Assembly (NCBI GenBank): GCA_964484135.1
Contig: CAZAEL010000008.1
Span: 1-61,773 of the forward strand
Direction of reading: 5' to 3'
DNA: 61,773 bases
Source: CAZAEL01 sp964484135
GTDB lineage: Bacteria; Elusimicrobiota; Elusimicrobia; FEN-1173
The notes below the pieces were generated by a model, which searched no databases, was not told the origin of the DNA, and worked only from the letters and a program-made list of their open reading frames with translations. Made by a program: the position numbers and the translations under genes. Shown in pieces: positions 40,101-47,842 of this stretch. The stretch's first letter is position 1, and every line of letters begins with the position of its first letter.

Positions 40101-40693
40101 AGGCCGCGGCCGAGGGACTGCGCCAGCTCGCCTGGGGGGTGGGGGTGATGGTCTTTCTGGTCTATCTGGTGCTGGTGGTGCTGTTCGAGTCCCTGGCGGA
40201 ACCCCTGCTCATCATGACCACCGTGCCCCTCTGCGCCATCGGCGCGGCGCTGGGGTTGATCCTCCTGGGGCTCCCTTTGAGCACGGGGGTGCTTGTGGGA
40301 TTGATGATCTTGGGCGGGATCGTGGTCAACAACGCCATCCTGCTGCTGGAGCGGTTTAACGAATTCGGCGCCGACGGGCGGCCCCTGGCGGAGCGGCTCG
40401 GACAGGCGGCCCGCGACAGGCTGCGCCCCATCTTCCTCACCGCCGGCACGAACCTGCTGGGCTTCCTGCCCCTCATGCTGGACGTCAGCGAGGCCGGGGC
40501 CCTGTGGCGGCCCCTGGCTGCCACCATGGTCTTCGGGCTTCTGGCCTCCACGGTCCTGACGTTGTGGGTGGTGCCCTGCGCGACCTGTCTTTTGCTTCAG
40601 GACATCCCGGAAGGATGGAAAAAATTGCGGCGCCGCCTCAGAGGAGAAGGACCCCCCCGGTCAACCTTGGCAAAAATTTTGATGCGGGGTTGA
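37127..40693 (+). CDS. Orphan RND-family efflux permease with extra membrane segments
   Basis: 1188 residues from ATG 37,127; longer than the usual 1,030-1,060. An additional hydrophobic segment (LPILLFGLFVLLTA) precedes the standard helix 1, and both central helix bundles are stretched (LLGGAGLALLAGLGLL, ILDGGLTLLIAAFAVLAIL). The helix 4 motif is GIGMLVDNAVVVYENV, with one Asp, and the C-half has GIVVNNAILLLERF. No adaptor or TolC gene adjoins it. It is divergent from the giant gene (110 bp between starts) and its stop lies 6 bp from the convergent DUF2231 stop. No Shine-Dalgarno is seen before the ATG. Substrate unknown. Confidence 0.85.
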   Translation: MPEKTSLPILLFGLFVLLTARRAPGWAVRRPSLILVLVAGLAAAGGLSFHQLPAELMPNAASEIVTVTVNVRGGMAPPDVETLIVRPVEEALGDVPRLRDLLSSAKKDRGVVSLVFEPGTDMRAATAEAHERMERALARLPPEIEKPVIAHFEESDAPVYIGAVTSDRLSPEDIRRVLEERVKDRLLRAPGVANVELGGGRERKILVEADRDRLLAYHIPIHRIVSVLGRRNVALQVGSVEGETRATPFRLVGTLESLEEMKKTVVGRDPSGGTVLLENVAAVRDSHLEAESLSRLNGRIAVSFYVQKESGANTLAVAREAERAFQEAWQDLGPGLRRSLEAVIVSNQALAIRAALAALRGGLLSGVLLIVLVLALFQSALHQTRLLGGAGLALLAGLGLLKAFLPIPAAILDGGLTLLIAAFAVLAILHADLRPALIVGGTIPLSALFCLVLFRLSGISLNVMSLFGLALGIGMLVDNAVVVYENVSEKAARAGGRFAPDDVARAAESMTGPLIGATLTNVVVFAPFLFLSPELRRMYADAGAGVAASLFASLGVSLTWVPLLCAHVSLDPAESKIQGLLARLENGWRRLAPPVRRADAWARSRLKYAPPIRWDKAASLKRLWPVLTAAAAGLWVMGQGGPLLKILFSLAAGLFLGGGLFSLKDHARHWPVLYGRRFQALGAAGLLALAGTGLLGWGLERDFQSAGELEEFVIFVELSSGARLTVADEVVREVERKIQEDPLAAACVKTLVSRVEGWSSKIYVTLLPRRERPLSTEEVIARLRERLQDAGRYKDDNAFVHFSGARTGQEMTIHLLGPDPAVLEELAQRAAAGLERVPGLQDVKLHHRPGRPEVVARVDPDKARRHGLSAEAAVETAHALLRGLRATTWRDRGRQTEVVVRLRPEDRESLPTVLQVPLLTRPGEQLHLGQVADFEMSKMPNEIHRRNKERLITVSALRRGLSLGRAAEEIQKVLDNMSFPLDYHAELGGDYQAAAEGLRQLAWGVGVMVFLVYLVLVVLFESLAEPLLIMTTVPLCAIGAALGLILLGLPLSTGVLVGLMILGGIVVNNAILLLERFNEFGADGRPLAERLGQAARDRLRPIFLTAGTNLLGFLPLMLDVSEAGALWRPLAATMVFGLLASTVLTLWVVPCATCLLLQDIPEGWKKLRRRLRGEGPPRSTLAKILMRG

Positions 40694-40699
40694 AAACCC

Positions 40700-41122
40700 C
40701 TACCGCGAAAGAACCCCCATCCCGAAACGGAACACCAGCTCCCCGCCGTGCCAGCCCGTGGCCGCCAGGAACCCGGCCCCGGCCAGCCACGCCGCCAGAG
40801 CCGCCCGGCGCCAGCGCAGCCCCCTGAACCCCCGCCAGAGGGAGAGGGCCGCGAACAACCCGGCCGTGATCCAAGCCAGGGTTTCGTGCTCCTCCAGGAC
40901 CTCCCAGGCCGCGGGCACGTGGGGCGCGGTTTCTTCCGCCAGAAAGCCGGAGCCCAGGGCGGCCAAGAGCCCCAGGGTCCCCAGCCACAGGAGCCAGGAC
41001 GCGGCTTCGGCCAGTTTTTCCCGCCGCCACCCGGCCAGGGACGCGGCCTCCGCCGCCAGCCCCAGGGTCAGCAGCGCGATGGGGAAATGGACGACGACCG
41101 GGTGGAGATGGAAGGGCTCCAT
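40700..41122 (-). CDS. DUF2231 membrane protein
   Basis: 140 residues with four hydrophobic segments and the DUF2231 opening HPVVVHFPIALLTLGL, plus LLWLGTLGLLAALGSGFLAEE and a His at HETLAWI. Proteins of this group often accompany heme, copper or cytochrome functions, and the conserved His residues may bind metal or heme. It is the last gene of the cus operon, 7 bases after the Cys/His exported protein, and may be involved in copper handling; this is inferred from position. Confidence 0.8.
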   Translation of the reverse strand: MEPFHLHPVVVHFPIALLTLGLAAEAASLAGWRREKLAEAASWLLWLGTLGLLAALGSGFLAEETAPHVPAAWEVLEEHETLAWITAGLFAALSLWRGFRGLRWRRAALAAWLAGAGFLAATGWHGGELVFRFGMGVLSR

Positions 41123-41129
41123 GGCCGCC

Positions 41130-41519
41130 CTACTTGACGCCTTCCACGGACGCCAGCACCAGCGCCTGGACCCCGCCCCGCGTGTACGTCTTGCCCGTCA
41201 CCTTGATCTGTTTTCCGGCCATCTTCTTGGCCGCTTCGTAGGGCTTTTTGTTGGAGTGGTCCTCCAGCAAAAGATAAACGGCCCCTTCCTTGGTCAGGAG
41301 GCCCGCGGGCGCGCCGCCGTCAACGCAGGACTGGGCGCACTGGGCGTGCTTGGCCCCTTTGCCTTCGTGGGCCATGTAGCAGACCATGTCCAGCACCTCG
41401 CCCTGCAGCGTTATCCCCTGGCCCGACGCGGCATGATGGCCGTGCCCCTCTTCCGCCCGGACCGACCCCAAACCCGCCAGAGACAACACCGCGAACAACG
41501 CCGCCATTTTCTTGTTCAT
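41130..41519 (-). CDS. Small exported Cys/His protein of the copper operon
   Basis: 129 residues with signal peptide (KKMAALFAVLSLAGLGSVRA) and a mature part rich in metal-binding residues: EEGHGHHAASG, then C47, H51, H58, C61 and C65 in VCYMAHEGKGAKH and QCAQSCVDGG, followed by a beta-rich tail (AVYLLLEDHSNK, KQIKVTGKTYTRGG) resembling an OB-type fold. I know similar small proteins from metal-efflux loci but cannot name the family. GGAGGAAAAC precedes the ATG. Between cusA and the DUF2231 gene; a periplasmic copper-binding role is likely. Confidence 0.75.
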   Translation of the reverse strand: MNKKMAALFAVLSLAGLGSVRAEEGHGHHAASGQGITLQGEVLDMVCYMAHEGKGAKHAQCAQSCVDGGAPAGLLTKEGAVYLLLEDHSNKKPYEAAKKMAGKQIKVTGKTYTRGGVQALVLASVEGVK

Positions 41520-41546
41520 GTTTTCCTCCTCCGTTTCCTTTGATTT

Positions 41547-44500
41547 TTACAAATCCGGGGACGCGGCCGCAACCCTGGGCGAGGCCGTCCCTTCTTTCAT
41601 TTCGTATTTCCATTTCCAGACGAAGTAGATGGCGGGGTACACCAGCAGTTCCAGCAGGAAGGACGTGAAGAGCCCCCCCACCATGGGCGCGGCGATGCGT
41701 TTCATCACGTCCGCGCCCGTGCCCGCGGCCCACATGATGGGCAGGAAACCCAGGAAGTTGGTGGCCACGGTCATGACCTTGGGCCGGATGCGCCGCACCG
41801 AGCCGTGCACCACGGCCTCGGTCAGGTCGCCGAAGGTCCGCATGCGGCCTTCGCGGACGCGTTCGTCGTACGCCAGGTCCAGGTACAGCAGCATGAAGAC
41901 GCCGGTCTCCGCGTCCAGGCCCAAAAGGGCGATGATCCCCACCCACACCGCCACGCTCATGTTGTAATCCAGAAAATACAGCAGCCACACCGCGCCCACC
42001 GCGCTGAAGGGCACGGCCGCGAGCACGATGGCGGTCTTGACCCAGGAGCCGGTGCTCATGAAGAGCAGGAGGACGATGATGAAGAGCGTCACGGGCACGA
42101 TGACCCACATGCGCTTTTTCATCTCCTGCATGTTCTCGTACTGGCCGCTCCACACCAGGGAATAACCCGCGGGCAGGGAGAGCTTTTCCCGCACCACCCG
42201 TTTGGCCTCCTCCACGTACCCGCCGATGTCCCTGTCGGCGATGTCCACGTACACGTACCCGGACAGCATGCCGTTTTCGTCCCGGATCATGGAGGGCCCG
42301 GTGACGAGCCGGATGTCGGCCAGTTGTTCCAGGGGGATGTGGGCCCCGGACATGGCCGGCACCAGCACCCGGCGAAGGTCCGAGAGGCTGTCGCGCAGTT
42401 CCCGGGCGTAGCGCACGCTCACGGTGTAGCGCTCGCGGCCCTCCACCGTGGTGGTGACGGGCTCGCCGCCGATGGCGGACATCACGATCATGTTGGCCTC
42501 GTCCACGCTCAGGCCGTACCGGGCCAGCTGGTCCCGCTTGAGCACGAAGTCCAGGAAATAGCCGCCCGCGGTGCGCTCCGCGTACACGCTCCGGGTGCCG
42601 GGCACGTGCTTCAGGATCATTTCCAAATGGCCGCCGATGCGCTCGATCTCCCGCAGGTCCGCGCCGAAGACCTTGACGCCCACCGGCGTCCTGACGCCCG
42701 TGCTGAGCATGTCGATGCGCGTCTTGATGGGCATGGTCCAGGCGTTGGTGACGCCCGCGAACTGGAGGGCCCGGTCCAGTTCCTCCACCAGCTCCTCGTA
42801 AGAGATGCGGTCCGGCCAGAGCCGGCGGAAGGGCGCCTGCAGGACATCCGGCAGGCCGGAGTACCAGCGTTCCGCCTTGCGCCATTGGTCGCGGGGCTTG
42901 AGGACCACGGTGGTCTCCATCATGGAGAAGGGCGCGGGGTCCGTGGAGGTTTCGGCCCGGCCCGCCTTGCCGAACACCCGCTCCACCTCCGGGAAGCTTT
43001 TGATGACCGCGTCCTGGGTCTGGAGGAGCCTTTGGGCCTCTGTCACGGAGATGCCCGGCAGGGTGGTGGGCATGTACAGGATGGTGCCTTCGTACAGGGG
43101 CGGCATGAACTCCGAACCCAGCTTGAAGAAGACCGGCACCGTCAAAAACACCAGGGCCGCGGCCCCAACCATGACCCAGACGCGGAAGCGGATGACCCAG
43201 CGGACCGCGGGCTCGTACATTTTGAACATGGGGCGGCTGACCGGGTGTTCTTCTTCGGGATAGAGCTTGCCCACGAAAAGCACGGTGGCCAGCCGGGCCA
43301 GCCAGCGGGGCCGGAAGGCGTAGGGCTCCGTGCGGGTGAAGAACAGGCGCACGGCCGGGGCCAGGGTGACGGCCAGGACCGCGGCCACGGCCAGGGCCAG
43401 GTTCTTGGTGTACGCCAGGGGCGTGAAGAGCCGGCCCGCCTGCCCGGTCAGAGCGAAGATGGGCAGGAAGGCCACGGCCATGATCAGCAGCGAATAGAAG
43501 GCCGAGGGGCCCACCTCCTGCATGGCCTTGATGAGGACGTCCCGGACGTCCCCCTTGCGGCCCTTCTTGTCCCACTCCTCCACGCGCTTGTGGGCGTTCT
43601 CGGACATGACGATGGAGGCGTCCACCATGTCGCCCACGGCCACGGCGATGCCGCCCAGGGACATGACGCTGGAGGTGATGCGCATGAAGTACATGGGGAT
43701 GAAGCTGATGAGGGTGGCGACGGGCAGATTGGTGATGGGCAGGAGCGCGCTGGGGAAGTGCAGAAGGAAGAGGACGATCACCAGGCAGACGATCACGATC
43801 TCCGTGGTGAGCGCCTCGGTGATGGTGCGCACCGCCTGCTTGATGAGGTCGGAGCGGTCGTACGTGACCACGATCTCCACGCCCTCGGGCAGGGACGGCT
43901 TGATCTCTTCGATCTTGTCCTTGACGCGCCGGATCACGTTCAGGGCGTTTTCGCCGTGGCGCATGACCACGATGCCGCCCACCGCGTCGCCCTGTCCGTC
44001 CAGGTCCGCCACGCCGCGGCGGATGTCGGGCCCCAGGGCCACGCGCGCCACGTTCCCCACCAGGATCGGCGTGCCGGTCCTGTCCCGTTCCACCACGATG
44101 CTCGCGATGTCCTCCGCGCTTTTGGCGTAACCCCGGCCCCGGACCATGTACTCGGCGCCCGAGAACTCCACCACCCGGCCGCCCACGTCGTTGTTCCCCC
44201 GGCGTACCGCCTCCACCACCTTCATCAGCGGGACGTTGTAGGCCTGGAGCGCGTTGGGGTCGACGTTCACCTGGTACTGCTTTTGGAAACCGCCGATGGA
44301 GGCCACCTCGGCCACGCCCGGCACGGACTGGAGCCAGTACCGCAGGTACCAGTCCTGGAAGCTCCTGAGCTGGGCCAGGTCGTTCCGGCCCGTCTTGTCC
44401 ACCAGGGCGTACTGGAACACCCAGCCCACGCCCGTGGCGTCGGGGCCCAGCTCCGTTTTCACGCCGTCGGGCAGGCGCGGCAGGATTTTGGAGAGGTATT

Positions 44501-44831
44501 CCAGGGTGCGGCTGCGGGCCCAATAGATGTCCGTGCCGTCCTCGAAGATGACGTACACGTAGGAGAAGCCGAAGTCGGAGAACCCGCGGACCGCCTTGAC
44601 CCGGGGCGCGCCCAGGAGCGCGGTGACGATGGGGTAGGTGACCTGGTCCTCCAGGATGTCCGGGCTCCGGTCCCAGCGGGAGTACACGATGACCTGGGTG
44701 TCGGACAGGTCCGGGATGGCGTCCAGGGGGATGTTCCTCAGGGAATAGACCCCGCCGGCCGCGGCCGCCAGGGTGAAGACCAGCACCAGGAACTTGTTGC
44801 GGGCGCAGAACCCGATGATTTTTTCGATCAT
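41547..44831 (-). CDS. cusA: Copper/silver RND efflux permease CusA
   Basis: 1094-residue heavy-metal RND pump. N-terminus IEKIIGFCARNKFLVLVFT and the HME signature IPLDAIPDLSDTQVIVYSRW. The three methionines of the CusA Cu(I)/Ag(I) site are all present in their contexts: YMPTTLPG, SMMETTVVLKPRDQW and TMPIKTRIDMLSTGVRTPVG. The proton-relay Asp in helix 4 is in GDMVDASIVMSENAHK. These separate it from zinc-type CzcA. cusB ends 10 bases upstream, in the same operon. Exports periplasmic (and cytoplasmic) copper through CusC. Confidence 0.95.
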   Translation of the reverse strand: MIEKIIGFCARNKFLVLVFTLAAAAGGVYSLRNIPLDAIPDLSDTQVIVYSRWDRSPDILEDQVTYPIVTALLGAPRVKAVRGFSDFGFSYVYVIFEDGTDIYWARSRTLEYLSKILPRLPDGVKTELGPDATGVGWVFQYALVDKTGRNDLAQLRSFQDWYLRYWLQSVPGVAEVASIGGFQKQYQVNVDPNALQAYNVPLMKVVEAVRRGNNDVGGRVVEFSGAEYMVRGRGYAKSAEDIASIVVERDRTGTPILVGNVARVALGPDIRRGVADLDGQGDAVGGIVVMRHGENALNVIRRVKDKIEEIKPSLPEGVEIVVTYDRSDLIKQAVRTITEALTTEIVIVCLVIVLFLLHFPSALLPITNLPVATLISFIPMYFMRITSSVMSLGGIAVAVGDMVDASIVMSENAHKRVEEWDKKGRKGDVRDVLIKAMQEVGPSAFYSLLIMAVAFLPIFALTGQAGRLFTPLAYTKNLALAVAAVLAVTLAPAVRLFFTRTEPYAFRPRWLARLATVLFVGKLYPEEEHPVSRPMFKMYEPAVRWVIRFRVWVMVGAAALVFLTVPVFFKLGSEFMPPLYEGTILYMPTTLPGISVTEAQRLLQTQDAVIKSFPEVERVFGKAGRAETSTDPAPFSMMETTVVLKPRDQWRKAERWYSGLPDVLQAPFRRLWPDRISYEELVEELDRALQFAGVTNAWTMPIKTRIDMLSTGVRTPVGVKVFGADLREIERIGGHLEMILKHVPGTRSVYAERTAGGYFLDFVLKRDQLARYGLSVDEANMIVMSAIGGEPVTTTVEGRERYTVSVRYARELRDSLSDLRRVLVPAMSGAHIPLEQLADIRLVTGPSMIRDENGMLSGYVYVDIADRDIGGYVEEAKRVVREKLSLPAGYSLVWSGQYENMQEMKKRMWVIVPVTLFIIVLLLFMSTGSWVKTAIVLAAVPFSAVGAVWLLYFLDYNMSVAVWVGIIALLGLDAETGVFMLLYLDLAYDERVREGRMRTFGDLTEAVVHGSVRRIRPKVMTVATNFLGFLPIMWAAGTGADVMKRIAAPMVGGLFTSFLLELLVYPAIYFVWKWKYEMKEGTASPRVAAASPDL

Positions 44832-44841
44832 GGCGGCGTCC

Positions 44842-45924
44842 TCAGTGGGCGTGCCCGCCGCCCCCCGGGCTCAGGGCGGCCTTGAGGCGCGACTCCGAAT
44901 CAATGAGGAAGTTGGCGGAGGTGACCACCTCTTCCCCTTCTTCGAGGCCGGAAAGCACCTCCCAATAATCCCCGGCCTCATGTCCCAGGGTCACCTCCCG
45001 GGGCTCGTACCGGCCCGGGGCCTTGCGCACGAACACGATCTTCCGTTCGCCCGTGTCCAAAACGGCCTCCTCGGGCACGGCCAGCTTGTTCCCCAGGTCC
45101 ACCTGGATGACCACGTCCACGTACATCTCGGGCTTGAGCAGGCCGTCGGGGTTGGGCAGCTCGCCGCGCACGCGCAGGGTGCGCGTCTCCGGGTTCAGGA
45201 TGGTGTCCACCGCCACCACCCGGCCCCGGAACGTCTTCCCCGGCAGGGCGCCGGTCTTCACCTCCATGGCCTGCCCGGCCTGCACCTGCCCGGCCTCGTA
45301 CTCGTAAATCTGGGCGTACACCCAGAGCGAGCCGTCCTTCTGGCCGAGCAACAGGTTGACCGGGTCCTGGGCCGCGCCGCCCAGCCGCTCGATCTGGGCC
45401 TGGGAAAGCCCCATCTGGCGGAGCCGGAGGACGGAGGAGCGGATCAGGGCCTCGGACCGCTCGCGCACCTCGGGCCAGGGGCTGTCCTGGACGCTCTTCT
45501 GCGCCTTGAGGGCCTCGCGGTATTCCACCACGGCCCCGTACAGCTCGGGGTCGTACGCGATGCGCCCGCTGGCCCGGATGGGGTTCGTGAGCGCCCGGCG
45601 CTCCGCCGGCGCGGTCCGCACGCCGATGAGCCGTTCCTTTTCCGGCGAGAGGCTCACCGCGGCCCGGTCCGGCAAGGCCTCGGTTTCCTCTCCCGCGGGC
45701 GCGGCGGCGTCCCGTTCCGGCGCGGGCTCCACGGGCACCAGCCGCATGCCGCAGATGGGGCAGTCGCCCGGCTTGTCCGACACGTACGTGGGGTGCATGG
45801 GGCAGTGGTACTGGGCCGACTGGACTTCCTGTCCGGCCTTGTCCGCGCCGCCCTTGCACCCGGCCAGCCAGAACGCGCCCCCGGCCGCCAGCAAGAACGC
45901 CAAAACCGCCGTTTTCATCTTCAT
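44842..45924 (-). CDS. cusB: CusB-type periplasmic adaptor lipoprotein with N-terminal metal-binding domain
   Basis: 360 residues from ATG 45,924. Signal ends in the lipobox LAGC23. A heavy-metal-binding domain follows: YHCPMHPTYVSDKPGDCPIC with C41, H44, C55, C58 and Met60 in CGMRLVPV. Then the barrel-sandwich and beta-barrel parts of an RND adaptor (IRASGRIAYDPELYGAVV; VYAQIYEYEAGQVQAGQ; RTLRVRGELPNPDGLLKPEMY). The C-terminus ends GGGGHAH. AGGAGGA lies before the start, which overlaps the cusC stop (ATGA). It passes metal to CusA and joins it to CusC. Confidence 0.93.
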   Translation of the reverse strand: MKMKTAVLAFLLAAGGAFWLAGCKGGADKAGQEVQSAQYHCPMHPTYVSDKPGDCPICGMRLVPVEPAPERDAAAPAGEETEALPDRAAVSLSPEKERLIGVRTAPAERRALTNPIRASGRIAYDPELYGAVVEYREALKAQKSVQDSPWPEVRERSEALIRSSVLRLRQMGLSQAQIERLGGAAQDPVNLLLGQKDGSLWVYAQIYEYEAGQVQAGQAMEVKTGALPGKTFRGRVVAVDTILNPETRTLRVRGELPNPDGLLKPEMYVDVVIQVDLGNKLAVPEEAVLDTGERKIVFVRKAPGRYEPREVTLGHEAGDYWEVLSGLEEGEEVVTSANFLIDSESRLKAALSPGGGGHAH

Positions 45925-47228
45925 GGTTTTTCCTCCTGATCCGAAACCGTCAAATCCGCGCCCACGGCCCGCTCCAGCTCGGCCACGAACTGTTCGTACT
46001 GGGCGATGTGTCCGTAATGCTCCAATCGGAAATTCAGCAGGGAACGCACCGCGTCCAGCAGTTCGAGGAAGTTCATGGCGTCGGAGCGGTACGCGGCCTC
46101 CGTGACCCGCAGGGCCTGCTCCGCCTGGGGCAGGACGCTGGTGTGGTAAAGCTCGATCATGCGCTGGGCCGTCTGCGCCTTGACCAGGAGGTCCTTGACG
46201 TCGAAGAGGGCCATGTTCCGGGCGGCTTGGTATTCGGCCTCGGCCATGTCCCGCTCGGCCCGGGCCTCGCGCACCATGGCGCCCTGCCGCCAGAACCAGA
46301 GCGGCAGGGACAGGCCCACCATGGCGTCGTGGCTGTCCGTTCCCGAGGCCATGTCCCGTCGCCGGTACTGCAGCATGAGGTCCGGCAGGTATTCGGACCG
46401 GCTCAAGGCCAGGGAGGTCCGGCTTCTGTCCACGGCCAGGGCCGCGGCGCGGAGGTCCGGCCGGGACTTCAGGGTCAAATCTTCCAGGGCCTTCACGTCC
46501 TGGGCCAGGGCCTTGGGATGGGGATCGGCCGGAACGCCCAGGGGCGCCTCCGGCGCGCGGTTGAGCAGGGTGTTCAGAAAAGCCTGGTTGGTCTCCTGCT
46601 CCTGCCGGAGCGTCACCAGCTCGTTGAGCATCTTGGAAAGCTCCACCTGGGCCTTGAGCGCGTCGGCCTGGGGCGCCTTGCCCGCCGCGTATTTGGCCTC
46701 CGCCACCCTGGCGAACCGGCGCATGAGCTCCACGTTCTCCTCGAAGATGTGGATGGCGTGGCGGGACAGGTACAGCCGGGCGTACGCGGTCCGGACCCGG
46801 GCCAGGACGTCCAGCTCCTTGGCCCGGTACATGGCCTCGGCCTGGCCGGCCTCTTGGCGGGCGCGGCGGCCCCGCAGGTACAAAGTGGTCGGGAACGGGA
46901 GTTCCTGGGAAACCGCCAGATTTTTTTCCTCCGCGCCGGACCAGACGCCCTGGTCCCGCGGCGCGTACATGCGCTCCATGTCCAGCCGGGGTTTGTCCGG
47001 CGAAGCCTCCTGCCGGACGCGGGCCCGGGCCGCCTCCCACCGCAGACGGGCCGCGCGGATTTCCGGGTTCTGTTGTCGCGCCAAATCCAGAACATCGGAC
47101 AGGGCCATCGTCCCGGAGGAAATGTCCGCCGCGGCCCGGCCCGGGAAAAAAGCGCCGTGCAGGGCGAACATCCCCAGGAACGCGGGGAGGGTTTTCAACG
47201 ATCTTGGAAAAACGGTTCTCACGCTCAT
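45921..47228 (-). CDS. cusC: CusC-like TolC-family outer-membrane channel
   Basis: 435 residues with signal (LPAFLGMFALHGAFF) and two OEP repeats: ALSDVLDLARQQNPEIRAARLRWEAARARV, RTAYARLYLSRHAIHI, AKYAAGKAPQADALKAQVEL in the first half and LAVDRSRTSLALSRSEYLPDLML, AAYRSDAMNFLELLDAVRS in the second (given here in pieces). Outer exit duct for the CusBA pump. The last bases overlap cusB. A 171-bp gap to the Cys-rich gene upstream holds no gene; it may carry the leader of cusCBA. Confidence 0.9.
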   Translation of the reverse strand: MSVRTVFPRSLKTLPAFLGMFALHGAFFPGRAAADISSGTMALSDVLDLARQQNPEIRAARLRWEAARARVRQEASPDKPRLDMERMYAPRDQGVWSGAEEKNLAVSQELPFPTTLYLRGRRARQEAGQAEAMYRAKELDVLARVRTAYARLYLSRHAIHIFEENVELMRRFARVAEAKYAAGKAPQADALKAQVELSKMLNELVTLRQEQETNQAFLNTLLNRAPEAPLGVPADPHPKALAQDVKALEDLTLKSRPDLRAAALAVDRSRTSLALSRSEYLPDLMLQYRRRDMASGTDSHDAMVGLSLPLWFWRQGAMVREARAERDMAEAEYQAARNMALFDVKDLLVKAQTAQRMIELYHTSVLPQAEQALRVTEAAYRSDAMNFLELLDAVRSLLNFRLEHYGHIAQYEQFVAELERAVGADLTVSDQEEKP

Positions 47229-47399
47229 AACGCCCCTTTTCTCGATGGACAGGGCCCGGGGGGCCGCGCCCGTGTTTCATCAGACCGCCTTCTTTCATCC
47301 ATGCTGACGCAAGCCCCGGAGGAACATTACACCTCCGTCGGGCCCGCAGGCGGGCCTTGCCTCAAGACAACAACGATGTTTTGGGTGGAAACGGTGAAG

Positions 47400-47807
47400 C
47401 TAGGCGAGAAAGGGCGGAGCGCGCAGGCACGGCAGGCGCCGTTGGTCCCGCGAGAAACAGGGAACATCCTGGAAGGGAAGGTGCGTGGAGACAAAGGAAA
47501 GGGTCTGGGCGCGGGCGGCATGCTCGGCCAGGGCGGGGAGGGTTTCCCCCTGGTCCCGGGCCGGGGCCAGAGAAACGGCCCCCGTGCCGATGACCGGGGC
47601 CTGGGCCGCCAGGCAACAGAGCATGCCTTGGCCGCAGTCGTCCGGCGCGGGCGCGGCCGGCGCCTGGGAATGGCAGGGCATGGCCTCGACGGCGGAAACG
47701 TCCGCCGGACAGAGGCGCGCCTCCATCATGGGGCAGGCGTGGGCCGGACGGCCCCCGAGCCCCGCGACGAAACCGGCCAGTAGGAACCAACGCGTGAACC
47801 TCTTCAT
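47400..47807 (-). CDS. Small Cys/Met/His-rich exported protein heading the cus operon
   Basis: 135 residues with a short signal (RFTRWFLLAGFVAGLGG, AHA then C25). The mature N-terminus is rich in soft-metal ligands: CPMM (25-28), C33, MPCH (43-46), C58, M62 and C64-C65. Such proteins often precede cus genes and may bind copper in the periplasm, though I know no named family. The C-terminal part has low complexity and may be less certain. Its promoter lies so close that the mRNA would be leaderless. Distance to cusC is 171 bp. Confidence 0.65.
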   Translation of the reverse strand: MKRFTRWFLLAGFVAGLGGRPAHACPMMEARLCPADVSAVEAMPCHSQAPAAPAPDDCGQGMLCCLAAQAPVIGTGAVSLAPARDQGETLPALAEHAARAQTLSFVSTHLPFQDVPCFSRDQRRLPCLRAPPFLA

Positions 47808-47814
47808 CCTTTCT

Positions 47815-47842
47815 ATTATAGCAGAGCCCGGCCGGATTTCAA
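47815..47842 (-). promoter_or_regulatory. Promoter of the cus operon overlapping the upstream stop codon
   Basis: On the minus strand TTGAAA (47,842-47,837), 16-bp spacer, TATAAT (47,820-47,815). The -35 box covers the stop codon of the preceding RND gene. The start point falls at about 47,809, at most a few bases before the ATG at 47,807. Confidence 0.6.

Noticed and set aside
41805..44885. Long plus-strand open frame opposite cusA
   Set aside because: Shadow of cusA with the same His/Asp/Gly-biased composition; no start signal or domain.
47341..47356. GGCCCGC-AG-GCGGGCC hairpin between the Cys-rich gene and cusC as terminator
   Set aside because: Loop of two bases and no U-run in the transcript direction; too weak to call.
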